DNA from: Larkinella arboricola | GTDB lineage: Bacteria; Bacteroidota; Bacteroidia; Cytophagales; Spirosomataceae | NCBI RefSeq assembly: GCF_003259745.1 | Contig: NZ_QLMC01000001.1 | Span: forward strand, 1,178,001 to 1,242,000 | Length of the DNA stretch: 64,000 nucleotides | Direction: 5' to 3' | Shown: piece after piece, positions 1-8,388 of the stretch | Layout of the letters: each line of letters opens with the position of its first letter | Numbering within the stretch: position 1 is the stretch's first letter | Notes under the pieces: generated by a model | Told to the model about the DNA's origin: nothing | The model's database searches: none | What the model saw: only the letters and a program-made list of their open reading frames with translations | Translations under genes and position numbers: made by a program

Positions 1-270
1 AAGGCGCTGGGGGCTTCAACCTCCCATATCTTCGGCCTGTTCTCGCTGCAATTTCTGAAACTGGTCTTTCTGGCGCTGCTGCTAGCTGCACCCATCGCCT
101 GGTATTTTACCGACAAATGGCTTCAGGACTTTGCCTACAAGATTGAGGTTCAGTGGTGGATGTTTGCGATAGCGGGGTTGCTGGCGGGCATGATTGCGCT
201 GGTGACGGTCAGTTTCCAGAGTATCCGGGCGGCTTTAATGAACCCGGTTCGCTCGCTGCGCTCGGAATAA
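1..270 (+). CDS. FtsX/MacB-like ABC permease, C-terminal fragment cut by window edge
   Basis: The frame is open from the first base and encodes the last 89 residues of a duplicated FtsX-type permease. It begins in KALGAS, the tail of the conserved RKVLGA motif that follows membrane segment 6. It contains segment 7 (FLKLVFLALLLAAPIAWYF), the WLQDFAYKIE linker, segment 8, and the family ending ALMNPVRSLRSE. The same layout and ending occur in the downstream permeases, so this is the first visible member of the array. The upstream part lies outside the window. The last 30 bases are the same as the 3' ends of two other copies except around the stop codon. Confidence 0.9.
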   Translation, partial: KALGASTSHIFGLFSLQFLKLVFLALLLAAPIAWYFTDKWLQDFAYKIEVQWWMFAIAGLLAGMIALVTVSFQSIRAALMNPVRSLRSE

Positions 271-271
271 G

Positions 272-347
272 GAATGAAGAGTTAAGAGTGATGAGTTAAG
301 CATTAATGCGTCCGCCAACTCATCACTCTTCATTCATAACTCATAAC
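272..347. repeat. Inverted pair of degenerate heptamer arrays (site A)
   Basis: The left arm (272-299) reads as four 7-nt units: gaatgaa, gagttaa, gagtgat, gagttaa. The right arm (317-344) reads as aactcat, cactctt, cattcat, aactcat. The two arms are reverse complements over 14 perfect bases (284-297 with 317-330). The 17-nt spacer contains the palindrome GCATTAATGC. The same structure with an identical spacer occurs after the remnant at 2775-3026. It fills the gap between two permease genes and would fold as a hairpin in their transcript. Confidence 0.85.
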
Positions 348-354
348 TAGAAAG

Positions 355-2736
355 ATGCTTCGCAACTTCCTCAAAACGACCTGGCGCAGTCTCATCCGGA
401 ACCGGAGTTATGCGCTCATCAATATCACGGGCCTGACGCTGGGGCTGGGCGTAGCAATTGTGTTGTTCTGGATTGTACGGTTTGAGTATAGTTTTGATCG
501 GTATCACGCGAAAGCCGACCGGTTGTATCGAATCATTTCGAAGGACCGCTACGGCGAACAGAGCACCTATGTTCCGCAGGGGGTCGTCAAGGCGCTGAAA
601 GAACAGATTCCGGGGGTTGACGATGCGGCCAATGTCTACGGCACCGAGTCCAGTGGCTTACGGGTCGGGCAGGCCATTTTTAATGTGAAGCATGTCTTTT
701 TTTCGCCCCCGCAGTTTCTGGAAATGATTGATGTGGAGTGGCTAGCCGGATCGGCCCGGTCCTCACTTAGCCAACCGGGTCAGGTGGTGCTGGACGAGCC
801 CACGGCCCGACGGTTTTTCAATACCGGCGAAGCAATGGGTAAAACCATTCGGTTGAATAACCAGATCGATCTGGTCGTGTCGGGAATTATCCGCAAAATG
901 CCGGTCAATACCGAATTTCAGTTTCAGGTGATGGCTTCCCGCGAAACCCTGAAACGCATCCGGCACGAATTTAACCGCGAGGAATACTGGGGTGGGGGCG
1001 ATTCGATGCACCACGGTTATGTAGTGCTGAAATCGGGCGTTTCGGCGGCTGCCGTTGAAGCTGCGCTAACGAAGCTGGCCCGGCAACACCAGACTGATTC
1101 GTCCGCTATGGGCTACGGTTTGCTGCCGCTTTCGGACGTTCATCGCAACACGGAAAGCGATCCGGATCCGTTCAATTACGTCATTGCGCAGTGGATGCTC
1201 AATACGCTGACCGCCATTGGTCTGTTTCTGGTTCTGCTTGCCTGCATCAACTTTGTGAATCTAGCCACCGTGCAGGCTGTTCAGCGGAGCCGTGAAATTG
1301 CCGTTCGGAAAGTGCTGGGTAGCAGTCGGAAACAACTGATGATCCAGTTTTTCGGGGAAACGGCTTTTCTAGTGTTTGCCGCCATCGGGTTGGGCGGTTT
1401 GCTGGCTACGCAGTTCATTCAGTACGCCGACCAGTTACTCAATACGCAGGTCGCGCAGTCGGAGGTTTGGGACGAAAATACCGTCGCGTTTCTGTTGCTT
1501 CTGGGGGTTGTGGTAACGGCTTTGGCGGGCTTTTATCCGGCACTGGTGCTATCCGGTTTTCAACCCGTGAAGGTGTTACGGGGACGGTTTGCCTTATCAC
1601 GACCTAACGGTATTTCGCTACGTTCGTCGCTGGTAGTCACGCAGTTCGTTATTGCTCAGGTGCTGGTAATTTGCACCTTAATTGGTAGTAAACAGATTCG
1701 TTATTTTTACGAAACCGACCTGGGCTTTGATAAAAAAGCCGTTGTGACGGTCGACGTGCCGGACTGGGGTAAAGGGGTTCTGCGGGAGCGGTTACGGCGG
1801 CAATTGCTTCAGCATCCGGAAATAAAAGACGTGGCCTTTGCGCTGACCACGCCGTCGAGCAACCACAACTGGTGGTGGCGAACCGTTCACCATCCCAGCC
1901 TGCCCAACGGCATGAACGAATTTCGGATGCAATACGTCGATACGAACTACTTCCATTTCTTCAAAATTCCGCTGGTGGCCGGGCGGTCGTGGACCCGGGC
2001 GGATACGAATGCCGTGGCGGTTATCAACGAAAAAGCCGCCCGGGATTTTGGCTATAAAAATCCTGAAAAAGCCATTGGGGAGCGGGTTTATCTGGGCGAC
2101 AATCAGCCATTTACGGTCATGGGTGTGGTGAAAGACTATCATTCGCAGAGCCTGCGGTCGTCCATTGTGCCGCATATCTTTCTATATGCCGACTGGAATT
2201 TTCAGCAGGCCAGCATTCGCATCGATTCGCGGCACCCGTTGGCGGCTTTACGGCACATTGAAGAGGAATGGAAAGCGATTTTTCCCAATCACTATTTTGA
2301 GTCCCGGTTTCTGGATCAGGACATTCGGGCTTTCTACGACGATGAACGCAAAATAGCCAACTTCCTGACGCTCTTTGCTGCCGTTGGGATTCTGATCGGT
2401 TGCCTGGGCTTGTTCGGGCTGGTATCGTTTGTGGTTACCCAACGGACCCGGGAGATCGGTGTTCGCAAAGTGCTGGGGGCAACCGTCACCAGCATCGTTT
2501 CGCTCTTATCGAAAGATTTCCTCAAGCTCGTCCTGATCGCTTTTGCAATTGCCGTGCCGATTGGCTGGTACGCCATGCACCGCTTTTTGCAGGAGTACAC
2601 GTACAAAATTGAAATTGACGGGTGGGTTTTTGCGGTAGCCGGTGGTCTGGCCGGATTGGTTGCCCTGTTGACGGTTTCGGTTCAATCGGTGAAAGCCGCA
2701 CTGACGAATCCGGTGAAGTCTCTGCGTGCAGAATAA
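355..2736 (+). CDS. Duplicated FtsX/MacB-like ABC transporter permease (orphan type)
   Basis: This 793-residue inner-membrane protein has two MacB-like periplasmic domains and two FtsX three-helix blocks. Segment 1 (about residues 22-42) is followed by a first extracytoplasmic domain (about 43-280). Next come segments 2-4 with the REIAVRKVLGSS motif after segment 2, segment 5 near 425-447, a second extracytoplasmic domain (about 450-665), and segments 6-8 with REIGVRKVLGA. It ends AALTNPVKSLRAE. There is no N-terminal prefix domain. Family members work with MacB/LolD-type ATPases in efflux or lipoprotein export, but none is encoded here and the substrate is unknown. The ATG starts the conserved MLRNFLK peptide a few bases after repeat site A. 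Confidence 0.93.
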   Translation: MLRNFLKTTWRSLIRNRSYALINITGLTLGLGVAIVLFWIVRFEYSFDRYHAKADRLYRIISKDRYGEQSTYVPQGVVKALKEQIPGVDDAANVYGTESSGLRVGQAIFNVKHVFFSPPQFLEMIDVEWLAGSARSSLSQPGQVVLDEPTARRFFNTGEAMGKTIRLNNQIDLVVSGIIRKMPVNTEFQFQVMASRETLKRIRHEFNREEYWGGGDSMHHGYVVLKSGVSAAAVEAALTKLARQHQTDSSAMGYGLLPLSDVHRNTESDPDPFNYVIAQWMLNTLTAIGLFLVLLACINFVNLATVQAVQRSREIAVRKVLGSSRKQLMIQFFGETAFLVFAAIGLGGLLATQFIQYADQLLNTQVAQSEVWDENTVAFLLLLGVVVTALAGFYPALVLSGFQPVKVLRGRFALSRPNGISLRSSLVVTQFVIAQVLVICTLIGSKQIRYFYETDLGFDKKAVVTVDVPDWGKGVLRERLRRQLLQHPEIKDVAFALTTPSSNHNWWWRTVHHPSLPNGMNEFRMQYVDTNYFHFFKIPLVAGRSWTRADTNAVAVINEKAARDFGYKNPEKAIGERVYLGDNQPFTVMGVVKDYHSQSLRSSIVPHIFLYADWNFQQASIRIDSRHPLAALRHIEEEWKAIFPNHYFESRFLDQDIRAFYDDERKIANFLTLFAAVGILIGCLGLFGLVSFVVTQRTREIGVRKVLGATVTSIVSLLSKDFLKLVLIAFAIAVPIGWYAMHRFLQEYTYKIEIDGWVFAVAGGLAGLVALLTVSVQSVKAALTNPVKSLRAE

Positions 2737-2774
2737 ACCATCTGCGTAATTCCAGTTCAAGACGCCTTACAACT

Positions 2775-3026
2775 ATGCTACTTAACTACTTCAAAATTGT
2801 GACCCTGTTTTCCCGGGATTTTTTAAAACTGGTGCTGGTGGCTATCCTGATTGCCTCACCGGTGGCCTGGTACGCGATCAACCGGTGGTTGCAGGATTTC
2901 GCCTATCGGATCGAGATCGACTGGTGGGTGTTTGCGCTGGCTATTCTCATTGCGCTCCTGACGGTTTCGTACCAGTCCGTCAAAGCCGCGCTGATGAACC
3001 CGGTTCGCTCGCTGCGCTCGGAATGA
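2775..3026 (+). pseudogene. Internally deleted permease remnant
   Basis: An ATG at 2775 opens an 83-codon frame starting MLLNYFKI, the usual first residues of this permease family. It jumps directly to FSRDFLKLVLVAIL, a stretch normally about 700 residues further on, and continues to the intact end ALMNPVRSLRSE. About 90 percent of a normal gene is therefore missing with the frame kept. Both periplasmic domains and six of the eight membrane segments are gone, so transport function is implausible. A small two-helix peptide could still be made. The 3' end is nearly identical in DNA to two other copies and runs straight into repeat site B. Confidence 0.85.
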
Positions 3027-3110
3027 AGAATGATGAGTTAAGAGTGATGAGTTAAGCATTAATGCGTCCGCCAACTCATCACTCTTAACTCTTCATTCAT
3101 AACTCTTAAC
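3021..3110. repeat. Inverted pair of degenerate heptamer arrays (site B)
   Basis: The left arm 3021-3055 consists of five 7-nt units (gaatgaa, gaatgat, gagttaa, gagtgat, gagttaa). The right arm 3073-3107 consists of aactcat, cactctt, aactctt, cattcat, aactctt. The arms are mutually reverse complementary around the same 17-nt spacer as site A. The left array overlaps the stop codon of the permease remnant, so the array continues across a gene boundary. It lies just upstream of the next permease. Confidence 0.85.
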
Positions 3111-3123
3111 CCTAACTGCGAAG

Positions 3124-5487
3124 ATGCTAACGAACTACCTCAAAATCGCCTGGCGGAATCTGCTGCGTAATAAAACGTTTTCGCTGATCAACATCCTGGG
3201 GTTGGCCCTTGGTATGGCGTGCAGCCTGCTCATTTTGCTCTGGGTGCAGGACGAACTTTCGATGGACCGGTTTCATGCGAACGACGACCGGATTTTTCGG
3301 GTCATGGAAAACCAGGCCTGGGCCGGGCAGGATATAGGAACTACCCCGTCAACGCCCGGTATTCTGGCCGAAAGTCTGAAAAAGGATTTTCCGGAGATCG
3401 AGAAAGCGGCCATGATGACCTGGGAAGGGAATATGCTGCTGACCGTGGGCAACACCTTTGGCAAGGAAAAAGGCCGGTATGCCAGTGGCGATTTCCTGAG
3501 TATTTTCTCATTTCCGCTGCTTCAGGGCGATTTTCGCACCGCATTGGCCCGGCCGGATGCCATTGTTATTTCTGAAAAACTGGCCCACAAGTATTTCCCC
3601 GGTCAGGATGCGCTTGGCAAAACGATTCGCGTGGATAATACCGACGATTTGATGGTAACGGGCGTCATGGCCGAGTTGCCGGAGAATAACACCCTGAAAT
3701 TTGATTACCTGATTTCGTGGGAGCGGTTTGTTAAACTAAATCCCTGGGTGAAAGAGTGGGGAAACAACGGTCCCCGGGCGTTTGTGCTGATGAGCGCAAA
3801 AGCCAATCCGGAGAAAGTTTCGGCCAAAATCAGGGATTATATCAAGCAGAAAACCAATCAGCAAACAAACAACATCGAGCTGTTTCTGCAAAAAAACAGT
3901 GACGGTTATCTGCACTCGAACTTCAAAAACGGCCAGCTCAACGGCGGCCGGATCGAGTACGTCCGGATGTTTGTGGTGGTAGCGATTTTTATACTGATCA
4001 TTGCCTGCATCAATTTCATGAATCTGGCCACGGCCCGGTCGGTGAAGCGGGCCAAGGAGGTGGGCGTCCGGAAAGTGGTGGGAGCCATGCGGCAGTCGCT
4101 GATGGCGCAGTTTGTGGGCGAATCCCTCCTGATTTCGTTTCTGGCGCTCTTTGTTGCGGTTGTGGTCGTGGCCCTGATGCTGCCGATGTTCAATGAACTG
4201 ACGGAAAAACACCTGACGTTTCGGTTGAAGGACCCGACGTTCTGGCTGATCCTGCTGGGCCTGACGCTCGTAACCGGTTTGCTATCGGGCAGTTATCCGG
4301 CCTTGTTTCTGTCGTCGCTCCGGCCCGTGGTGGTGCTGAAAGGCGTTCTGAAATTCAAGCCGAGTGCCAGATTTTTTCGGAAAGGGCTGGTGGTGTTTCA
4401 GTTTTCCCTGTCTATCATGCTGATTGCCGGGATGATTATTATTTACCGGCAAATTCGCTATATCCAGACCAAAAACCTGGGGTTTGATAAAGAAAATCTG
4501 GTGTATATGCCGCTGGAAGGAGAGTTGAAAAAGAACTACGAGACCTTCCGCAACGAACTGAAAACGCAGCCCGGTATTCAGGAAATTTCGGCTTCGTGGT
4601 CCGATCCGCTGGAGGTGGGCAGTTCGACCATCGGCGTCACCTGGCGCGGCAAGGACACCACGCAACGGATTCTGTTCAACCAGACGGCGGTGCATTACGG
4701 CTACCTCAAGGCCATGAACATCCGGCTGAAGGAAGGTCGGGATTTTTCGCCCGCTTACACCACCGACACCACTAATTACATTATCAACGAAGCCGCGGCC
4801 CGGAAAATCGGTTACAAAAATCCGGTGGGGCAGGAACTGACGTTCTGGGGTCGTAAAGGTGTTATTGTCGGCGTAGTGAAAGATTACCACATCAATTCGC
4901 TGCATGTGGCCATTGATCCGCTGATTCTGCACATGCAACGCAAAGAATTTGACGGGGTAGTGCTGGCCCGAACTCAGCCCGGCCAGACGCGGGAAGCCCT
5001 GGCCAGTCTGGAAAAAACGTTTCAGAAATTCAATCCACGGTATCCGTTTGAATACAAGTTTACCGATCAGGAGTTTGGTACCTATTACAAGAGCGAGAAC
5101 ATCATCAGCAAACTGGCGAATTACTTTGCCTTTCTGGCGATTTTTATTTCGTGCCTGGGACTGTTCGGCCTGGCGGCTTTTACGGCTGAACAACGAACCA
5201 AGGAAATCGGCATCCGGAAGGTGCTGGGAGCCAGCGTAACCAACATCGTGCTGATGCTGTCGAAGGACTTCCTGCTACTGGTATTGCTGTCCTCGGTGGT
5301 GGCGCTGCCGGTAGCCTGGTGGACCATGCGTAGCTGGCTGGAAAAATACGCCAACCGCATCGACATTGAGTGGTGGATGTTTGCCGTTGCCGTGGTAGCG
5401 TCCTTGTTCATTGCGCTGTTTACCATCAGTTTCCAGAGTGTCAAGGCGGCTTTGATGAATCCGGTAAAGTCATTGAAAACCGAATAA
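3124..5487 (+). CDS. Duplicated FtsX/MacB-like ABC transporter permease (orphan type)
   Basis: This protein has 787 residues and the eight-segment duplicated permease layout. Segment 1 lies near residues 20-42 (INILGLALGMACSLLILL). Then come a periplasmic domain, segments 2-4 (KEVGVRKVVGA), segment 5, a second periplasmic domain, and segments 6-8 (KEIGIRKVLGA). It ends NPVKSLKTE. The ATG at 3124 gives the family start MLTNYLKIAWRNLLRNK. There is no prefix domain and no PadR gene directly upstream, so it probably follows transcription through repeat site B. The substrate cannot be told from sequence. Confidence 0.93.
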   Translation: MLTNYLKIAWRNLLRNKTFSLINILGLALGMACSLLILLWVQDELSMDRFHANDDRIFRVMENQAWAGQDIGTTPSTPGILAESLKKDFPEIEKAAMMTWEGNMLLTVGNTFGKEKGRYASGDFLSIFSFPLLQGDFRTALARPDAIVISEKLAHKYFPGQDALGKTIRVDNTDDLMVTGVMAELPENNTLKFDYLISWERFVKLNPWVKEWGNNGPRAFVLMSAKANPEKVSAKIRDYIKQKTNQQTNNIELFLQKNSDGYLHSNFKNGQLNGGRIEYVRMFVVVAIFILIIACINFMNLATARSVKRAKEVGVRKVVGAMRQSLMAQFVGESLLISFLALFVAVVVVALMLPMFNELTEKHLTFRLKDPTFWLILLGLTLVTGLLSGSYPALFLSSLRPVVVLKGVLKFKPSARFFRKGLVVFQFSLSIMLIAGMIIIYRQIRYIQTKNLGFDKENLVYMPLEGELKKNYETFRNELKTQPGIQEISASWSDPLEVGSSTIGVTWRGKDTTQRILFNQTAVHYGYLKAMNIRLKEGRDFSPAYTTDTTNYIINEAAARKIGYKNPVGQELTFWGRKGVIVGVVKDYHINSLHVAIDPLILHMQRKEFDGVVLARTQPGQTREALASLEKTFQKFNPRYPFEYKFTDQEFGTYYKSENIISKLANYFAFLAIFISCLGLFGLAAFTAEQRTKEIGIRKVLGASVTNIVLMLSKDFLLLVLLSSVVALPVAWWTMRSWLEKYANRIDIEWWMFAVAVVASLFIALFTISFQSVKAALMNPVKSLKTE

Positions 5488-5494
5488 AACCGTC

Positions 5495-5574
5495 CTGAAC
5501 CGGGATTGTGCGGATAAAAGGATTAAGTAAGATTGTTCCCCTTCATCCTTTCATCCGTGTAATCCCAGTTCAAG
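5495..5574. repeat. Imperfect inverted repeat between permease and mannonate dehydratase genes
   Basis: Bases 5494-5524 and 5543-5574 form arms of about 31 nt. They match as reverse complements except at a few positions, three of which would be G-U pairs in RNA. The right arm abuts the ATG of the downstream gene. There is no T-run, so it is not a classic terminator. The right-arm text (cgtgtaatcccagttcaag) recurs in degenerate form at 2745-2764, before the permease remnant, which suggests a dispersed intergenic element. Confidence 0.6.
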
Positions 5575-6690
5575 ATGAGAGATTCCCGCAGAACGTTCCT
5601 CCAAAAAAGCTCCTCCCTGGCTGCCCTCACCGTCGGGGGCGTCAGTCGTATTCCATCGCTGGCTGATAAAAACCGCAAAACGAATGAGGTGATTCGGGAT
5701 GCCGGTATGCACCTGTGCGAAGCGTATTTTTGGGGACTGGAAGAGCAGAAAATGGCGCTGACGAAGCAGATGGACGTATTGGGGGCGGTAGGCGGCATTA
5801 ACCCCGGTATGGTCGGGCTGAAGGATGTCAAACCGTGGGAACTGAAGGCCGTGCAGGCCGTCAAGGAAGCCTGGGATAACGTCGGACTCAAGCTGCGCGT
5901 CATTGAAGGGCCACCAGCGCTGGGCGAAAAAACCAAGCTGGGGCTGCCGGGCCGGGATGAGGAAATTGCCAATTTTATTACGCTCATGAAAAACCTGACG
6001 CAGGTCGGGATTGATACGATTTGCTACAACTGGATGCCGGTCATCGGCTGGTACCGTACGCAGAACGATAAGCCCGGTCGGGGAGGGGCGCTGGTAACGG
6101 CTTTCGATTATGAAACGGTTAAGAATCTGCCGCCGACCCAGTACGGTGAAGTATCGAAAGAAACGCTCTGGAAAAATCTGGAGTACTTCCTGAAAGCCGT
6201 TGTCCCGGAAGCCGAGAAAGTTGGCATGAAACTGGCGATGCACCCGGACGACCCGCAGGTGGACAGCATTCGGGGGATTGCCCGCATCATGAATACCGTT
6301 GATTCCTTCAAACGTCTGCTGGAGATTCACCCTAGCCCGAGCAACGGTATTACGATGTGCCAGGGTAATTTTGCCCTGATGGGCGACGATATTCCGAACC
6401 TCATCGCGTATTTCGGCAAACGGAAGAAAATCCACTTTGTTCATTTCCGCAACGTACGGGGCGGCAAGTTTGCCTTTGAAGAAACCTTCCACGACGAGGG
6501 CATCATCGATATGTACGCGAGCATGAAGGCGTATTACGACATCGGTTTCAAAGGGCCCATCCGTCCCGACCACGTCCCGACGATGGCCGGTGACAGCAAC
6601 CAGCACCCCGGTTATAGCACCATCGGAACCCTGTACGCCCTGGGTTATATGCGGGGACTGATGGAAGCCGTCAGCAAACGGCGGGTTTAA
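5575..6690 (+). CDS. Mannonate dehydratase-like TIM-barrel protein with Tat signal
   Basis: This 371-residue protein resembles UxuA, which dehydrates D-mannonate to 2-keto-3-deoxygluconate in hexuronate breakdown. Visible motifs match that family: HPDDP (near residue 222), CQGNF, VHFRNV and RPDHVPTM, which carry the Cys, His and Asp metal ligands. The first residues contain SRRTFLQKSS and a hydrophobic stretch, a twin-arginine export signal. That is unusual because UxuA of E. coli is cytoplasmic. The enzyme may act on a related sugar acid in the periplasm. It is followed on the same strand, after 123 bp, by trehalase. Confidence 0.85.
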   Translation: MRDSRRTFLQKSSSLAALTVGGVSRIPSLADKNRKTNEVIRDAGMHLCEAYFWGLEEQKMALTKQMDVLGAVGGINPGMVGLKDVKPWELKAVQAVKEAWDNVGLKLRVIEGPPALGEKTKLGLPGRDEEIANFITLMKNLTQVGIDTICYNWMPVIGWYRTQNDKPGRGGALVTAFDYETVKNLPPTQYGEVSKETLWKNLEYFLKAVVPEAEKVGMKLAMHPDDPQVDSIRGIARIMNTVDSFKRLLEIHPSPSNGITMCQGNFALMGDDIPNLIAYFGKRKKIHFVHFRNVRGGKFAFEETFHDEGIIDMYASMKAYYDIGFKGPIRPDHVPTMAGDSNQHPGYSTIGTLYALGYMRGLMEAVSKRRV

Positions 6691-6775
6691 AAGGCGACAG
6701 CTTGAATCAACAGAAAAATGACTTTTTAGTCTATGAGTTTGGCAATGGGAAGTGCAAAAATCCATAATTAACTTA

Positions 6776-6810
6776 ATCGCATTGCGTTTAGTTAATAAAC
6801 GCAATGTGAT
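6776..6810. promoter_or_regulatory. Palindrome immediately upstream of the trehalase start
   Basis: Bases 6776-6790 and 6796-6810 are reverse complements with one mismatch around a 5-nt centre (gttaa). The element ends three bases before the trehalase ATG, so it covers the ribosome-binding region. It could be an operator for a sugar-responsive repressor or an RNA hairpin that hides the start site. There is no T-run, so it is not a terminator for the gene upstream. Confidence 0.65.
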
Positions 6811-6813
6811 TCT

Positions 6814-8388
6814 ATGGCAGACACAACTCCGCATTTCCCTCAAATATACAGTATAGTACCAGCCATTTTGCCCCCCGACCAGCTATTCGGCCCTTTGTTT
6901 CATGATGTGCAGATGCAATTCGTGTTTGACGATTCCATTACATTTGCCGACTGCTATCCCAGGCGGGCACCGGAAGAGATTCTGAGCCGGTATGAAATTG
7001 AGAAACACCGGGATGGGTTTCGATTGGAGGATTTTGTGCATACGTATTTTCATCTGCCCAAAAATCTGGAAACCAACCATATCAGTGACCAGTCGCTGCC
7101 GACGTCGGTGCATCTGAACCGGATGTGGCCGATTTTCAAGCGACAGTCAGAGCCGCAGTGCTCCATGTTGCCCGTTCCCAAGCCCTATATCGTCCCTGGT
7201 GGGCGTTTTCGGGGACTCTATTACTGGGATAGTTACTTTACCATGCTGGGGCTGCGGGTTTCGGGCGAATACGAACTGATTCGGGACATGGTCGATAATT
7301 TTGCTTATCTGATTGACACCTACGGTCATATTCCGAATGCCAACCGGAGCTATTACCTGACCCGGTCGCAACCGCCGTTTTTTGCCCTGATGGTAAGGCT
7401 ACTGGCCGAAATGGATGGTCCAGATACCCTGGTTCGCTACCTGCCCCACATGCAGAAAGAATACAACTACTGGATGGATGGATACTTTCGGCTCGATGAT
7501 CAGGATAACGCTTTCCGGCGCGTGGTTATGTTGCCCGATGGCAGCATTTTAAATCGTTACTGGGATGATCTTTCAGCACCCCGCCCCGAATCGTACCGGG
7601 AGGATGTTGAACTGGCTCACCAGGCGGCTCCATACCGGATATCGCCCGGAACGCTGTATCGACACATCCGGGCGGCTTGCGAATCCGGCTGGGATTTCAG
7701 TTGCCGCTGGTTTGGCAATCCAGAACATCTGGCCACCATTCACACAACGGATATTATTCCGGTGGATCTGAACTGCCTGATGTATGAGCTGGAAATGACC
7801 CTGTCAGACGCTTATCTCCAGAGTTCTTTTCAGGAGCCAGGTGACCATTTCAGACAAAAAGCGGAGACTCGACGAAAAGCCATAATGACCTATCTCTGGG
7901 ACGAAAAAGGGCACTTTTTCATGGATTATGACATCGTTTTACATAAGCCAACGCCGGTCTGGTCGCTGGCGGCCCTGTTTCCTTTATTCTGTGGAATAGC
8001 TACCGATGAGCAGGCGGCTCATGTGCACGAGCACATTGAAAAAAGCTTTTTGAAAGAAGGCGGGGTCGTTTCAACGCTTCAGGAAAGTGGACAACAGTGG
8101 GATTCTCCGAATGGCTGGGCACCCCTGCAATGGATCACCCATCAGGGCCTGTTGAGGTATGGGTTTACGCAGACTGCTGATGAAATCCGAAAGCGCTGGA
8201 TGGCACTCAATGATAAGGTGTTTCGCGATACCGGTAAAATGATGGAAAAGTACAATGTCGTGGACACCAGTTTAACGGCGGGTGGGGGCGAATACCCTAA
8301 TCAGGATGGTTTTGGCTGGACCAACGGCATTTATTTAGCTCTTCAAGCGAACGCCCATACACCTACCGACCAACGGGAAATAATCTAA
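6814..8388 (+). CDS. treF: Trehalase, glycoside hydrolase family 37
   Basis: This 524-residue enzyme hydrolyses trehalose to two glucose molecules. Both family signatures are present: PGGRFRGLYYWDSYF near residue 130 and QWDSPNGWAPLQW near residue 428. ESGWDFSCRW carries the catalytic Asp region, and GGGEYPNQDGFGWTNG lies near the C-terminus. No signal peptide is visible, so it is probably cytoplasmic like TreF rather than periplasmic TreA. The start codon follows a palindrome that may control expression. Its stop codon overlaps the stop of the convergent hydrolase gene. Confidence 0.94.
   Translation: MADTTPHFPQIYSIVPAILPPDQLFGPLFHDVQMQFVFDDSITFADCYPRRAPEEILSRYEIEKHRDGFRLEDFVHTYFHLPKNLETNHISDQSLPTSVHLNRMWPIFKRQSEPQCSMLPVPKPYIVPGGRFRGLYYWDSYFTMLGLRVSGEYELIRDMVDNFAYLIDTYGHIPNANRSYYLTRSQPPFFALMVRLLAEMDGPDTLVRYLPHMQKEYNYWMDGYFRLDDQDNAFRRVVMLPDGSILNRYWDDLSAPRPESYREDVELAHQAAPYRISPGTLYRHIRAACESGWDFSCRWFGNPEHLATIHTTDIIPVDLNCLMYELEMTLSDAYLQSSFQEPGDHFRQKAETRRKAIMTYLWDEKGHFFMDYDIVLHKPTPVWSLAALFPLFCGIATDEQAAHVHEHIEKSFLKEGGVVSTLQESGQQWDSPNGWAPLQWITHQGLLRYGFTQTADEIRKRWMALNDKVFRDTGKMMEKYNVVDTSLTAGGGEYPNQDGFGWTNGIYLALQANAHTPTDQREII

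Noticed and set aside
5551-6843. Long minus-strand open frame opposite the mannonate dehydratase gene
   Set aside because: It lies opposite a gene with clear family motifs, has no recognisable domain, and reads as a shadow of high-GC codon use.
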